Positions 1 to 9,845 are shown, numbered from the stretch's first letter. The stretch is DNA of 36,879 nucleotides from Wohlfahrtiimonas larvae (GCF_002006755.1 NZ_MVDO01000113.1:1-36879); one strand, 5' to 3'. Notes: generated by a model from the letters alone, not told the origin. A program made the numbers and translations.

Positions 1-1552
1 TCGTCCATTGTAGATTATGTGAAAAAATACCTGTTGCGATTGTGCTCATCAATGTTGCTTGTGGTGCTGCCAATACTTGAGTAGGGTCCATATCCGCACG
101 CGGTAATGCACCTGTAAAACCATAAGCCTGATATAACACATCCAAGATTGGTGCAATCACCAATGCACCAATGATACAGCCGATCAATAATGCAGCTTGC
201 TGTTTCCATGGTGTTGCATGTACTAAATAACCTGTTTTTAAATCTTGCAAATTATCATTAGAAATACATGCGATCGCTAATACCGCCGTTGTTGTAAATA
301 ATGCCAAAGCAGTAGCAAAATGCTGACCACTTTCTGTTCCTAAAAAGCCATCACTTTCACCAATTACTAATAATATCAATGAAACAACGATGATGGAAAC
401 TATACCGATCCCTGAAATTGGACTAGCTGATGACCCCACTAAACCAGCCATATAACCACTTGCTGCTGCGATCAAAAAACCCATGATGAATGCAAAAATT
501 ACTGCACAAATGACCAATGTCCAAGCAATACCCGCAGATAATCCACTATCTTGTACAAATACATAAAATGTACCCACAAGGATCAACAACATTGCAAACA
601 TAATTGCAAAAATTGTTTTCGGTGATAAATCCTGCTCAGTACGGTCAACACCCTTGCCTTCTTCATCCTTCAAAGCACCCAAAGACATTTTGACCCCTTC
701 AATCACAGGCTTCAACAATGTAATTAAAGTCCATAAAGCTGCGATTGCCAGCATACCAGCACCAATAAAACGAACATCCTTTGCCCAAATCGTCATAGCA
801 TGATCAGCCAAGCTTGTGAAAGTACCATAATCTGCTGTGCTACTTAAAATTGGTACAACTATAAACCAAGCAATGATTGAACCCAAAATGATCGCGATGC
901 CTGAAACAATACCCACTAAGTAACCCGCACTTAACAATGCCAATGAAAAACCCATCGGTAATTGAAAAATTGCTTTACCTTGCGTAAACCATAATGACGC
1001 GCTACCTGCTAATACGCGAAAGCCGCTTGTGAAAAGTGTCACAATGGAAGCGACTAAACCACCGAATAAAATATCTTTTAAACCTTCTTTTGAAGACTCT
1101 GCACCTTCTTTGCTATCTGTATTACAACCAGCTTTTAAAATTTCAGCTGCTGCAACACCCTCAGGATAGGGCAAATTACTTTTCACAACCATCGCATGGC
1201 GTAATGGAATAGAAAATAAAACACCGAGCATTCCGCCTGCAGAACAAACAACAAAGGTTAGCCAAAATGGAAAATTTTGCCAATAACCTATCATCAATAA
1301 ACCTGGAATCACAAATATCACAGAAGATAATGTTCCAGCTGCTGATGCTTGAGTTTGTACCATATTATTTTCGAGAATTGTGGAGCCTTTGAAAAATCTT
1401 AAGACTGCCATTGAGATCACCGCTGCAGGAATTGCAGAGGAAAATGTCAAGCCAACCTTTAGGCCTAAATAAACATTAGATGCTGTAAAAACAACTGTAA
1501 TCAGTGCACCTAAAATAATGCCACGCACTGTTAATTCTTTTAAGTCCTTCAT
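1..1552 (-). CDS. OPT-family oligopeptide transporter (C-terminus off the left edge)
   Basis: Inner-membrane transporter of the OPT/YSL family, which takes up short peptides or metal chelates by proton symport. I translated this frame by hand: it starts MKDLKELTVRGIILGALIT at 1552 and stays open for 517 codons to base 1. Visible family features are the N-terminal RGxxLGxxxT/ASNVYLGLKVGLTF block, the LPYPEGVAAAEILKAG block and an SPISGIGI motif near residue 415, between many hydrophobic segments. Bacterial members are usually about 650 residues, so perhaps the last 130 or more lie outside. A GGAAA sequence precedes the ATG. The gene is divergent from the GntP gene, with 161 bases between them. 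The family is well supported; the substrate is unknown. Confidence 0.9.
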   Translation of the reverse strand, partial: MKDLKELTVRGIILGALITVVFTASNVYLGLKVGLTFSSAIPAAVISMAVLRFFKGSTILENNMVQTQASAAGTLSSVIFVIPGLLMIGYWQNFPFWLTFVVCSAGGMLGVLFSIPLRHAMVVKSNLPYPEGVAAAEILKAGCNTDSKEGAESSKEGLKDILFGGLVASIVTLFTSGFRVLAGSASLWFTQGKAIFQLPMGFSLALLSAGYLVGIVSGIAIILGSIIAWFIVVPILSSTADYGTFTSLADHAMTIWAKDVRFIGAGMLAIAALWTLITLLKPVIEGVKMSLGALKDEEGKGVDRTEQDLSPKTIFAIMFAMLLILVGTFYVFVQDSGLSAGIAWTLVICAVIFAFIMGFLIAAASGYMAGLVGSSASPISGIGIVSIIVVSLILLVIGESDGFLGTESGQHFATALALFTTTAVLAIACISNDNLQDLKTGYLVHATPWKQQAALLIGCIIGALVIAPILDVLYQAYGFTGALPRADMDPTQVLAAPQATLMSTIATGIFSHNLQWT

Positions 1553-1713
1553 AAATTTCCGATCATACTTTTTTACAAGCTATTGAATATACGCTTATGG
1601 ATAAAAATGTAAACCTCTTCTACTAATATCAATAGATTGCCAATTATTTTTCAATAAATTCAAGTACAAAATACGCTACAATCACACTACAACTTATCAC
1701 TCGGAGCTAAATC

Positions 1714-2994
1714 ATGACCATTACTTTAACGGGTGCACTTATTGCCCTCATACTCGCCATTGTTCTAATTCTCAGAAAAGTTCCACCAGTTTATGGCATG
1801 TTAATTGGTGCTTTTGTGGGTGGTTTTGTAGGATTAATATTCCAAACATCGATGGATACAGCACTCACAACTACTGTAAGCACAATGATGCAAGGCGCTC
1901 AAGGTATCATGCCAGCTGTTTTACGCATCATTGCAGCAGGCGTATTAGCAGGTGTTTTAATCGAATCTGGTGCTGCACTCATCATTGCAGAAACTATCAT
2001 TCGCAAAGTTGGTGAAGCTAAAGCCCTCTTAGCATTAATTCTTGCCACTTGTATTTTAACAATGTCTGGCGTATTCATTGATGTTGCAATCATCACTGTT
2101 GCACCGATTGCTCTAGCAATTGGCCATAAAGCTAATTTATCTAAAATGGCTATTTTATTGGCAATGGTTGGCGGTGGTAAAGCTGGCAATATTGTGTCGC
2201 CCAACCCTAATACAATTGCTGCTTCTGATTTTTTCAATATTGAAATGACAAGTTTAATGGCAGCCGGCATTATTCCTGCAATTTTTGGCCTAATTGCTAC
2301 ATACTTTTTGGCAAAGTGGTTAACCAAAAAAGGCAGTAACATTCATACCACAGATCTAACAACTGTTGATAATACTGATTTACCAAAGTTTTTATGCGCC
2401 ATTTCAGGCCCCATTGCTGCAATCTTATTGTTGGCACTGCGTCCAATCGCTAAAATCACCATTGACCCTATGATTGCATTACCTGTGGGCGGTTTAATCG
2501 GTGCAATTATGATGGGTAAAGTGAAACATATTAACCATTATGCAATCTCTGGCTTACATCGAATGTCAGGCGTTGCCATTATGTTATTGGGTACAGGCAC
2601 ATTAGCTGGCATCATTGGCTCTTCTGAATTGAAAACCACTATGGTGAATTTAATTAATGCAACTAATTTACCTGACTATATGTTGGCACCTATTTCAGGC
2701 TCATTAATGTCATTAGCAACAGCCTCTACCACTGCAGGCACCGCTGTTGCCTCCGGCTCTTTCGGTGAAATTTTATTAAGCTTAGGTATTCCTGCTTTGG
2801 CATCTGCTGCAATGATTCATGCAGGCGCAACAACATTAGATCATATGCCACATGGTAGCTTCTTCCACGCAACAGGCGGTGCTGTAAATATGGATATGAA
2901 AGAGCGTTTAAAATTAATCCCATATGAAACATTGATTGGTTTAGTTTTAGCAATCGTTTCTACTTTAATTTTCGGCGTATTCGCAATTTTCTAA
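1714..2994 (+). CDS. GntP-family permease, probably glycerate (or gluconate)
   Basis: Polytopic inner-membrane permease of 426 residues in the gluconate:proton symporter (GntP) family, whose known substrates include gluconate, fructuronate, D-serine and glycerate. The diagnostic segment around residues 143-167 reads GHKANLSKMAILLAM followed by VGGGKAGNIVSPNPN. About 12 hydrophobic segments span the length, which is near the family norm of roughly 440. CGGAG stands before the ATG. The next gene, 9 bases after the stop, is a glycerate kinase, so glycerate is the best substrate guess, but this rests on context only. The upstream region carries a TACAAT at 1677-1682 with no good -35, which may mean activator-dependent expression. 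Confidence 0.9.
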   Translation: MTITLTGALIALILAIVLILRKVPPVYGMLIGAFVGGFVGLIFQTSMDTALTTTVSTMMQGAQGIMPAVLRIIAAGVLAGVLIESGAALIIAETIIRKVGEAKALLALILATCILTMSGVFIDVAIITVAPIALAIGHKANLSKMAILLAMVGGGKAGNIVSPNPNTIAASDFFNIEMTSLMAAGIIPAIFGLIATYFLAKWLTKKGSNIHTTDLTTVDNTDLPKFLCAISGPIAAILLLALRPIAKITIDPMIALPVGGLIGAIMMGKVKHINHYAISGLHRMSGVAIMLLGTGTLAGIIGSSELKTTMVNLINATNLPDYMLAPISGSLMSLATASTTAGTAVASGSFGEILLSLGIPALASAAMIHAGATTLDHMPHGSFFHATGGAVNMDMKERLKLIPYETLIGLVLAIVSTLIFGVFAIF

Positions 2995-3003
2995 GGAGCC
3001 ATT

Positions 3004-4149
3004 ATGCACATTGTTATCGCCCCAGATTCATTCAAAGAGAGCTTGAGTGCTCTAGAAATTGCCAATATCGTTGAGCAAGGATTTCAGTCTGTTTTTCCTG
3101 AGGCAACTTTTTCAAAAATCCCAGTTGCGGATGGTGGCGAAGGAACATTACAAGCCATCGTTGATGCAAAAGATGGTCGATTAGTAGCGGTTGAAGTGAA
3201 TGATCCTTTACAACGCAAAGTAACTGCTCATTATGGTTTAATAGACAATGATTCAGTTGCCATCATTGAAATGGCAACGGCAAGTGGATTAACATTGTTA
3301 TCCACTCATGAACGTAATCCATTAATCACGACAACTTATGGTACAGGCGAATTGATTCGTCATGCTTTAGATCATGGTGCAAAAAAAATTATCCTTGCTA
3401 TTGGTGGCAGCGCGACCAATGATGGCGGTACAGGCATGTTACAAGCATTAGGCGCACAATTCCTTGATCACAACCAACAGCCTTTATCTGCGGGTGGTGC
3501 TGCATTGCAACAACTTCATACCATTGATCTCAGTAATTTTGATGCGCGCATTCAAGAATGTGAATTTGAAATTGCCTGTGATGTGGATAATCCTTTGGTT
3601 GGTGAGCGTGGTGCTTCTGCAATTTTTGGACCGCAAAAGGGTGCGACAGAAGAAAATGTACAAACATTAGATTCAGCCTTAGATCATTATGCAGATATCG
3701 CAACCACCCTATTCAATGAAGATCATCGCTTTGCGCGTGGTGCAGGTGCTGCTGGAGGTATGGGGTTTGCGGCACTAGCATTCCTAAAAGGGCAATTGAA
3801 ACCGGGCATTCGCATTGTGATAGATATTGTGAATCTTGCAGATGCAGTCAAAAATGCCGATCTTGTGATCACAGGTGAAGGTAAAATTGATCGCCAAACG
3901 ATCTTTGGCAAAACACCAATTGGCGTTGCTAAAACCGCCAAAAAATTTGGCAAGCCTGTGATTGGTATTGCAGGTTCACTTGGGCATGATGCGCATTATG
4001 TTCATGATCATGGCATTGATACAGTATTTACCGTGACACAGCGTCCAGAAACGCTAGAAAAAGCATTGAAAGATACCGCAGATAATCTGTTATCATTATC
4101 CAGAAACATTGCAATCCTTTATCAACTTGGAATGAAAACAAGAGGTTAA
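3004..4149 (+). CDS. glxK: Glycerate 2-kinase (GlxK/GarK family)
   Basis: Cytoplasmic kinase that phosphorylates D-glycerate with ATP, giving 2-phosphoglycerate for lower glycolysis. The protein has 381 residues, the usual family length. It opens MHIVIAPDSFKESLSA and contains PVADGGEGT, the IGGSATNDGGTGML block, GAAGGMGFAALAFL and VITGEGKIDRQT, all characteristic of the glycerate kinase type 1 fold. AAGGAG sits just before the ATG. The gene is sandwiched between the permease (9-base gap) and the acuI-like gene (1-base gap), so the three are almost certainly one transcript. The choice between the names glxK and garK cannot be made from sequence alone. Confidence 0.93.
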   Translation: MHIVIAPDSFKESLSALEIANIVEQGFQSVFPEATFSKIPVADGGEGTLQAIVDAKDGRLVAVEVNDPLQRKVTAHYGLIDNDSVAIIEMATASGLTLLSTHERNPLITTTYGTGELIRHALDHGAKKIILAIGGSATNDGGTGMLQALGAQFLDHNQQPLSAGGAALQQLHTIDLSNFDARIQECEFEIACDVDNPLVGERGASAIFGPQKGATEENVQTLDSALDHYADIATTLFNEDHRFARGAGAAGGMGFAALAFLKGQLKPGIRIVIDIVNLADAVKNADLVITGEGKIDRQTIFGKTPIGVAKTAKKFGKPVIGIAGSLGHDAHYVHDHGIDTVFTVTQRPETLEKALKDTADNLLSLSRNIAILYQLGMKTRG

Positions 4150-4150
4150 T

Positions 4151-5128
4151 ATGACTTACAAAGCAATCGTGATTGATAAAAATCCTGATTACATAGCAAC
4201 GTTAACAGATTTGAATGAAGATCAGCTCCCTGAAGGTGATGTAAAAATTGATGTGATTGCATCTACAATGAACTATAAAGATGCTTTAGCGATCACGAAT
4301 AAGAATCCTGTGGTTCGGACATTCCCATTAACACCGGGCATTGATTTAGTGGGTAAAGTCACAGAGAGTCAATCCAATCGTTTTAAAATAGGCGATACCG
4401 TTATACTAAATGGCTTTGGCGTAGGTGAAGTTCATTCTGGTGGATTGGCTGAAAAAGCATCATTAAAATCAGAATGGCTCATTCATTTACCAAAAGCAAT
4501 TTCACCAATCGATGCAATGACAATTGGTACAGCTGGCTACACAGCAATGCTGTCCATCATCGCACTAGAAAAACATGGCTTAACACCTGAATCAGGCAAA
4601 ATTTTAGTCACAGGTGCAACTGGCGGAGTTGGTAGCTTTGCAGTTTCTCTATTGACCAAATTAGGTTATGACGTGATTGCAGCAACAGGTAAAGCAAGCG
4701 AACATGAATACCTTTATCAATTAGGTGCAAAAGAGATCATTGATCGCCACGAGTTATCAGATAAAGGTAAACCATTACAAAAAATGCGTTGGGCTGGTGC
4801 GATTGATTCTGTGGGTAGCAATACGCTTGTGAATGTATTGGCTGCCACTGAATATGGCGGCTGTGTTGCTGCTTGTGGTTTAGCACAAGGCTTTGATCTC
4901 AATGGCACAGTGATGCCATTCATTCTACGTAATGTGACTTTACGTGGTGTAGATAGCGTAATGCGCCCACTGCCTGATCGCATTGAAGCCTGGAGCAGAT
5001 TAGCTGAGTTGATTGACCCTGCAACATTGGCAAATATTCGTACAGAAATCACATTGGATGAAGTGATTGAAAATGCTGATAAGATCATCAATGGTGAAAT
5101 TAAAGGTCGATTGGTTGTGAAGATCTAA
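4151..5128 (+). CDS. acuI: Acryloyl-CoA reductase / YhdH-AcuI family zinc-free MDR oxidoreductase
   Basis: NADPH-dependent medium-chain reductase of 325 residues, matching E. coli YhdH over its whole length. Shared blocks include STMNYKDALAITNK, FPLTPGIDLVGKV, GGLAEKASLKSEWL, the nucleotide-binding VTGATGGVGSFAVSLL, and VMPFILRNVTLRGVDSV with C-terminal GRLVVKI. The family reduces acryloyl-CoA to propionyl-CoA, which detoxifies a reactive intermediate. The ATG lies one base after the kinase stop, implying translational coupling. Why a glycerate uptake and phosphorylation pair should carry this enzyme is not obvious. A strong hairpin follows 59 bases downstream. Confidence 0.92.
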   Translation: MTYKAIVIDKNPDYIATLTDLNEDQLPEGDVKIDVIASTMNYKDALAITNKNPVVRTFPLTPGIDLVGKVTESQSNRFKIGDTVILNGFGVGEVHSGGLAEKASLKSEWLIHLPKAISPIDAMTIGTAGYTAMLSIIALEKHGLTPESGKILVTGATGGVGSFAVSLLTKLGYDVIAATGKASEHEYLYQLGAKEIIDRHELSDKGKPLQKMRWAGAIDSVGSNTLVNVLAATEYGGCVAACGLAQGFDLNGTVMPFILRNVTLRGVDSVMRPLPDRIEAWSRLAELIDPATLANIRTEITLDEVIENADKIINGEIKGRLVVKI

Positions 5129-5187
5129 TTCACAAACTTACCCACAGGATCTTTGGATAACCCAATTTATCTGTCCATACATAAACC

Positions 5188-5226
5188 AATAGAATAAAAC
5201 CGAGCAATGCTCGGTTTTATTCTATT
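5188..5226. terminator. Bidirectional intrinsic terminator
   Basis: Perfect 18-bp stem with a 3-base AAT loop: AATAGAATAAAACCGAGC (5188-5205) pairs with 5209-5226. The GC core is flanked by A and T runs on both sides. It lies between the converging acuI-like gene and the minus-strand 57-residue gene that ends at 5239, so it can serve both. Confidence 0.9.
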
Positions 5227-5238
5227 CACTACCATATT

Positions 5239-5412
5239 TTACAAAGTACATGCACCGCCTGCACAGCTCATATCTTCAACTTCTTCAAAATCATGTTTTT
5301 GAGTTCTCTCGAGCGTGATTCTATCATCAGCACAAAACACACAGTCATCACCAGATTGTTCATTGAAGAATGCAACCATCAGTTCTTTCCCACATGTATG
5401 ACATTTTTTCAT
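5239..5412 (-). CDS. 57-residue double-CxxC (zinc-ribbon-like) protein with CAGGAC tail
   Basis: A short frame read by hand. It starts MKKCHTCGKELMVAFFNEQS and ends SCAGGACTL, 57 residues in all. Cysteines 4/7 and 24/27 form two CxxC knuckles 16 residues apart, a spacing compatible with one zinc ribbon. A third cysteine pair (50 and 55) lies in the tail SCAGGAC, after an acidic stretch (DFEEVED). AGGGC precedes the ATG by a normal distance, and the stop sits just before the strong hairpin at 5188-5226, as expected of a real gene. I do not recognise a named family. A zinc-binding regulatory or redox role would be inference. It lies 149 AT-rich bases after the 610-residue gene on the same strand. 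Confidence 0.7.
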   Translation of the reverse strand: MKKCHTCGKELMVAFFNEQSGDDCVFCADDRITLERTQKHDFEEVEDMSCAGGACTL

Positions 5413-5561
5413 TTTATTTGCCCTGTTTATAGTATTTGAAAGTGCACTATTATATCGCTCAAAAACAACGACAGAGGGATTTTAATTTAATCATAGATAC
5501 ATATCACTTTTCTAATCATTAAATAATTCGTCATCAAATTGATATTTCAAATATTAAATTT

Positions 5562-7394
5562 TTAATATTTGGGAAAAATAACTTCAAAGTTTTTAATACT
5601 ACTATCATATAACCTAAGTGTTTTAATATGCACTGGTAAATATTTATTATTTTTAGGCAAAGGTGTGGAAAGTTTACCTGTATTGGGATCATACAAATAA
5701 GGATTCTTAGAAATCGTATGGCGCGCAATATCCCCTTTGTTTTGTAAAAACATAGGAATGTCTTTGGTAGGAATTTTATCCTTCATCACTAGATATTTTA
5801 AATAGACCATTTGATGATAATTTTGTTGTTCATACAGGCGCATCCAATAATGATTAAAATCACTATAAGCTGATAGTTTTTGTGCAAACTCTAGTGTTTT
5901 AGGCATCACTTTATCTTTTAAAGTTTCTTCTAAAAAAGTTGGAGAGAGATGCTGTTGTAGATATTTATCGGATGATAAGATCTGTAACAAATTAAAGTAA
6001 TCATTATAAAACTCAATGGATGGATAAATCTCATTCAGAGATAATAATGCTTCCTTAGGAGAAATACCTAATGTTTGAAAATAATCCTGATACCAGTCAG
6101 TTAAAACTTGCAAAAACCGCTCTTGGCGACTTTGTAATATATCTAAACCGCGTCTTCTATCTAAAGATCGTGATTGCGTATTATATGTAGCAGGGGCTGT
6201 GTTTAACCATGTTTTATCAACAGACTGAGTAGAACGTTTAAGACTGATTAATTTAGACCAGCTTTGCTCCTTCGCTGTCTGTGATCGTTTTGTATATATC
6301 TCCTCTAAAGCTGGTGAGAGAATCACACCAAAATCCTTCAAAAAAGATAAAATAATAAACTCATCTTCCTCGGTAAAAGTAAATTGATGAGCAGGTGATG
6401 TATAAATTCGAATATAAGGATAAGCCACATCCTTAAAATCCTGTTTCATTTCAAATAATACAACTTCATTAAGTTTTTTTCCTATTGTAGGCGCATACGG
6501 CCTAACAATCCATTGAAGACGAGCATCATTCATCATGGTATCCAAGAAACCACTGTCTAATAATGCATTCATACTTTGATCTAAAAATTGTGTCACAGAA
6601 ATATTAACAAAAAAATGTAATAACGCAGCTTTAGATTTTTCATGAAATATAAGATCAATCCACTGCCTAACAAGTACTAATTGATTTAACCCCTCATCAA
6701 CATCACCTTGAGTGATTTTCATTATGGCATCTGTTAAATATAGTTGAATTAATTTAATCATTCCTGAACTTGGCACAGTATCTGCTGAAGCATTAAAATC
6801 ATTATGAAATAATGCATAGTTATACTGAGAAGTTTCTACTAAGACTTGAAATCTATCTAAAAGCTGTTGATTTCTCTTAATTGTTTTTTGAATATAAGTC
6901 GATCGGCTCAACATTTTTGTTAAGCATAAGTTATCAAGGTACTCAGCACAGGCAAAGAAATCTTTTGTATAAAGGTATCGTTTATTATCTAGTGATTCCT
7001 GCTTAAAACTCAATAATTTTTGCCCACCTAAGTCATCTTTTAACTCAATCAATTTCGCATCATAACCAAAAAGGTCATTCAATATAGTTTTATTAGCGGA
7101 AAACTGAAAAATTGATTGTGTTGGATTGGCAAAATAATTTGTAATGAGACGGCCATCATGAGCTCGCTGATTTAAGGTTTCATCATTAATTTTAAAAATA
7201 TCACGATACGCGATTAACCAATCTTCTCTCGGATATGTTAGTCCCATCCATCCAATATAAGCATTATTTTCAAAATATTGATCAGATATCGGTTGTAAAA
7301 CCATAAACTCATTCAACTCAGATGAAAGCTCATCTGATGCTTTAGCATCAACTACATGAATTAATAACAATAAAAAGCATATGATTTTCATCAT
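5562..7394 (-). CDS. Secreted or periplasmic protein of unknown function (610 aa)
   Basis: I do not recognise this protein. It starts with a clear signal peptide (MMKIICFLLLLIHVVDAKA, likely cleaved after an A-x-A-like site near residue 19), so it should be exported. The rest is mostly alpha-helical in composition, rich in L, K, Y, N and Q, with no further long hydrophobic segment and no obvious catalytic motif. The C-terminal region has NPYLYDPNTGKLSTPLP, resembling the NPY/DPxTGK-type motif at the end of some secreted proteobacterial proteins. AAGGAA lies about 11 bases before the first ATG. Base composition is more AT-rich than in the neighbouring pnp gene, which may reflect weaker codon selection or acquisition by transfer. 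Its 3' neighbour is the 57-residue cysteine protein. Confidence 0.8.
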   Translation of the reverse strand: MMKIICFLLLLIHVVDAKASDELSSELNEFMVLQPISDQYFENNAYIGWMGLTYPREDWLIAYRDIFKINDETLNQRAHDGRLITNYFANPTQSIFQFSANKTILNDLFGYDAKLIELKDDLGGQKLLSFKQESLDNKRYLYTKDFFACAEYLDNLCLTKMLSRSTYIQKTIKRNQQLLDRFQVLVETSQYNYALFHNDFNASADTVPSSGMIKLIQLYLTDAIMKITQGDVDEGLNQLVLVRQWIDLIFHEKSKAALLHFFVNISVTQFLDQSMNALLDSGFLDTMMNDARLQWIVRPYAPTIGKKLNEVVLFEMKQDFKDVAYPYIRIYTSPAHQFTFTEEDEFIILSFLKDFGVILSPALEEIYTKRSQTAKEQSWSKLISLKRSTQSVDKTWLNTAPATYNTQSRSLDRRRGLDILQSRQERFLQVLTDWYQDYFQTLGISPKEALLSLNEIYPSIEFYNDYFNLLQILSSDKYLQQHLSPTFLEETLKDKVMPKTLEFAQKLSAYSDFNHYWMRLYEQQNYHQMVYLKYLVMKDKIPTKDIPMFLQNKGDIARHTISKNPYLYDPNTGKLSTPLPKNNKYLPVHIKTLRLYDSSIKNFEVIFPKY

Positions 7395-7531
7395 AAAGGA
7401 CTCATTCCTTTTATATCTTTGAGTATATAGGTAGATGATATCAATTATATTACAAATGTTTACATAAAAAATCTTATCGTAATGATTATAAAATTTAAAT
7501 CAATAATTTTAGATGAATTATTGACATAAAA

Positions 7532-7553
7532 AAACCGAGATTACTCTCGGTTT
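7532..7553 (-). terminator. Rho-independent terminator of rpsO-pnp
   Basis: On the minus strand, AAACCGAGA-GTAA-TCTCGGTTT forms a 9-bp stem with a 4-base loop, followed immediately by a run of seven T. It lies 14 bases after the pnp stop. Confidence 0.9.
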
Positions 7554-7567
7554 ATCATACTATCACA

Positions 7568-9673
7568 TTAATTTATTGAGCAGCCGGTATCTACATCTTT
7601 CATTGTTAAACGGATACGGCCCTGCTTATCAATTTCTAATACTTTTACACGTACAACTTGGCCAACTTTCAAGTGATCAGATACGTTTTGGATACGCTCT
7701 TCAGAAGGAATCTGAGAAACGTGAACCATACCATCACGGCCAGGCATTAAGTTAACGAATGCACCAAAGTCCATGATGCGAACGATTGGTGACTCATAAA
7801 TTTTACCCACTTCGATATCAGCTGTAATTTCTTCAATGCGCTTCTTAGCTTCTGCTGCTTGATCAGCGTTAGATGCAGCAATTTTAATTGTACCGTCATC
7901 TTCAATTTCGATTACCGCGCCAGTTTCTTCAGTGATACCACGAATTGTTACGCCACCTTTACCGATAACATCACGGATCTTATCAGGATTGATGCGGAAA
8001 ATTGTGAAACGTGGTGCAAATTCAGAAATTTCTTCACGTGAAGTATTCAACGTGCTGCTCATTTCGTTGATGATATGTAAACGTGCAACTTTAGCTTGTG
8101 CTAATGCTTGTTCCATAATTTCTTTCGTGATACCTGTGATTTTGATATCCATTTGAAGTGCAGAGATACCATCCGTTGTACCTGCTACTTTAAAGTCCAT
8201 ATCGCCTAAATGATCTTCATCACCTAAGATATCTGTCAATACAGCAAAACGATCACCTTCTTTGATCAAGCCCATTGCGATACCAGCTACTGGCGCTTTC
8301 AAAGGAACACCTGCATCCATCAATGACAATGATGCACCACAAACTGATGCCATTGAGCTTGAACCGTTAGATTCAGTAATTTCAGAAACAACACGTACTG
8401 TGTATGGGTATTCTTCCATACTTGGCAATACAGCTTGAACACCACGCTTTGCTAAACGACCATGACCAATTTCACGACGCTTAGGTGAACCAACCATACC
8501 AGTTTCACCTACAGAATATGGAGGGAAGTTGTAATGGAACAAGAATTTGTCTTTATATTCACCATCTAATGCATCAATGATTTGTGCATCACGATCTGTA
8601 CCCAAAGTTGTTACAACTAATGCTTGAGTTTCACCACGTGTAAACAATGCAGAACCGTGAGTACGAGGTAAAACACCAACTCGAGAAATGATTGGACGAA
8701 CAGTTGTTGTATCACGGCCATCGATACGTGGCTTGCCATCCAAGATATGATCACGAACTAAACGATAGCTCATATCATCAATTACAGCATTAATTGCATC
8801 TTTTGTGTAACCATTTTCTTCTGTAATCAATGCTTCAATTGCTTCAGCACGTAATGCATCAATTGCAGCATAACGATCTGCTTTCACAGAAATTGTATAG
8901 GCTGCTTCTAATTTATCTGTGGCAAATGCTTTAACTGCTGCTTCTAATTCAGCATTTTTCTCTACAGTTTCGTATTCAAATTTAGTAACACCAACTTCTG
9001 CACATAATGCATTGATATTATCTACCACAACTTGCATTGCTTCATGGCCGAACATTACTGCACCTAGCATTACATCTTCGCTCAATAATTCAGCTTCTGA
9101 TTCAACCATCAACACTGCATCTTTAGTACCCGCAACCACCAAATCTAATTTAGATGTTGCCAATTGTTCTTTAGATGGGTTCAACAAGTATTCACCATTG
9201 TCATAACCAACACGCGCAGCACCTAAAGGACCTTCGAATGGTAAACCTGCTAATGATACAGCCGCTGATGCACCAATCATTGCAGGAATATCTGGATTCA
9301 CTTCTGGATTAATTGAAACAACAGTTGCAATAACTTGAGTTTCGTTTGTGAAACCATCTGCAAACAATGGGCGCAATGGACGATCGATTAAACGTGCGAT
9401 CAATGTTTCACCTTCGGAAGGGCGTCCTTCACGACGGAAAAAACCGCCAGGAATTTTACCAGCTGCATATGTGCGCTCTTGGTAGTTCACAGTTAATGGA
9501 AAGAAATCACGAGTAGGATCAAACTTTGTAGAAGCAACACATGTAACGAATACAACTGTACCTTCTACATCAACCATAACTGCAGCATTTGCTTGGCGAG
9601 CAATTTCACCAACTTCTAAGACAACCTTTTGATTGCCATACATAAATTCTTTTTTAATAGCTTTTAATTCCAT
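7568..9673 (-). CDS. pnp: Polyribonucleotide nucleotidyltransferase (PNPase)
   Basis: Phosphorolytic 3'-to-5' exoribonuclease of the RNA degradosome, acting as a trimer in the cytoplasm. The 701 residues start at [10 protein letters not shown] (ATG at 9671-9673, AAAGGT upstream). An in-frame extension to 9739 lacks homology and is rejected. Two RNase PH domains come first ([12 protein letters not shown]; then [14 protein letters not shown] and [20 protein letters not shown]). A KH domain follows ([18 protein letters not shown]), then an S1 domain ([20 protein letters not shown]). The protein ends almost directly after S1, without the acidic/Ala-rich tail of E. coli PNPase. It is the second gene of rpsO-pnp, and its leader is probably the site of autocontrol. 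Confidence 0.98.
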   Translation of the reverse strand: MELKAIKKEFMYGNQKVVLEVGEIARQANAAVMVDVEGTVVFVTCVASTKFDPTRDFFPLTVNYQERTYAAGKIPGGFFRREGRPSEGETLIARLIDRPLRPLFADGFTNETQVIATVVSINPEVNPDIPAMIGASAAVSLAGLPFEGPLGAARVGYDNGEYLLNPSKEQLATSKLDLVVAGTKDAVLMVESEAELLSEDVMLGAVMFGHEAMQVVVDNINALCAEVGVTKFEYETVEKNAELEAAVKAFATDKLEAAYTISVKADRYAAIDALRAEAIEALITEENGYTKDAINAVIDDMSYRLVRDHILDGKPRIDGRDTTTVRPIISRVGVLPRTHGSALFTRGETQALVVTTLGTDRDAQIIDALDGEYKDKFLFHYNFPPYSVGETGMVGSPKRREIGHGRLAKRGVQAVLPSMEEYPYTVRVVSEITESNGSSSMASVCGASLSLMDAGVPLKAPVAGIAMGLIKEGDRFAVLTDILGDEDHLGDMDFKVAGTTDGISALQMDIKITGITKEIMEQALAQAKVARLHIINEMSSTLNTSREEISEFAPRFTIFRINPDKIRDVIGKGGVTIRGITEETGAVIEIEDDGTIKIAASNADQAAEAKKRIEEITADIEVGKIYESPIVRIMDFGAFVNLMPGRDGMVHVSQIPSEERIQNVSDHLKVGQVVRVKVLEIDKQGRIRLTMKDVDTGCSIN

Positions 9674-9732
9674 TATTTTTACCTTTATAAGTTTTAAACA
9701 AATTTTGGTAAAAGTTTTTGATACCAAGGGAG

Positions 9733-9810
9733 CTGACAAAACATTCTCTGAATCACTTCATCACATATACTTTTTATGAAGCATCCTTTAATATAAAAAT
9801 GCTCTGTCAG
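9733..9810 (-). promoter_or_regulatory. Folded pnp leader (candidate RNase III/PNPase autoregulatory stem)
   Basis: Three nested complementary segments lie between rpsO and pnp: 9733-9738 with 9805-9810 (CTGACA/TGTCAG), 9742-9745 with 9798-9801, and 9756-9761 with 9776-9781 (CTTCAT/ATGAAG). Together they allow an interrupted stem-loop of about 78 bases in the pnp 5' leader. In E. coli the pnp leader forms a stem cut by RNase III and then degraded by PNPase itself. The position matches; the fold was only drawn by eye. Confidence 0.45.
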
Positions 9811-9845
9811 AACCCTTCAAAACCCTTTTACCACTCAATAATGAA

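Noticed and set aside
15-209. Minus-strand open frame of 64 codons near the left edge
   Set aside because: It lies in a different frame inside the OPT transporter gene, which translates cleanly through this stretch.
1899-2342. 147-codon minus-strand frame antisense to the GntP gene
   Set aside because: Its composition mirrors the opposing hydrophobic coding strand; there is no start signal or recognisable domain.
9674-9739. N-terminal extension of PNPase (22 codons)
   Set aside because: The sequence lies in the structured leader and has no PNPase similarity; the ATG at 9673 has the better ribosome-binding site and matches the family start.
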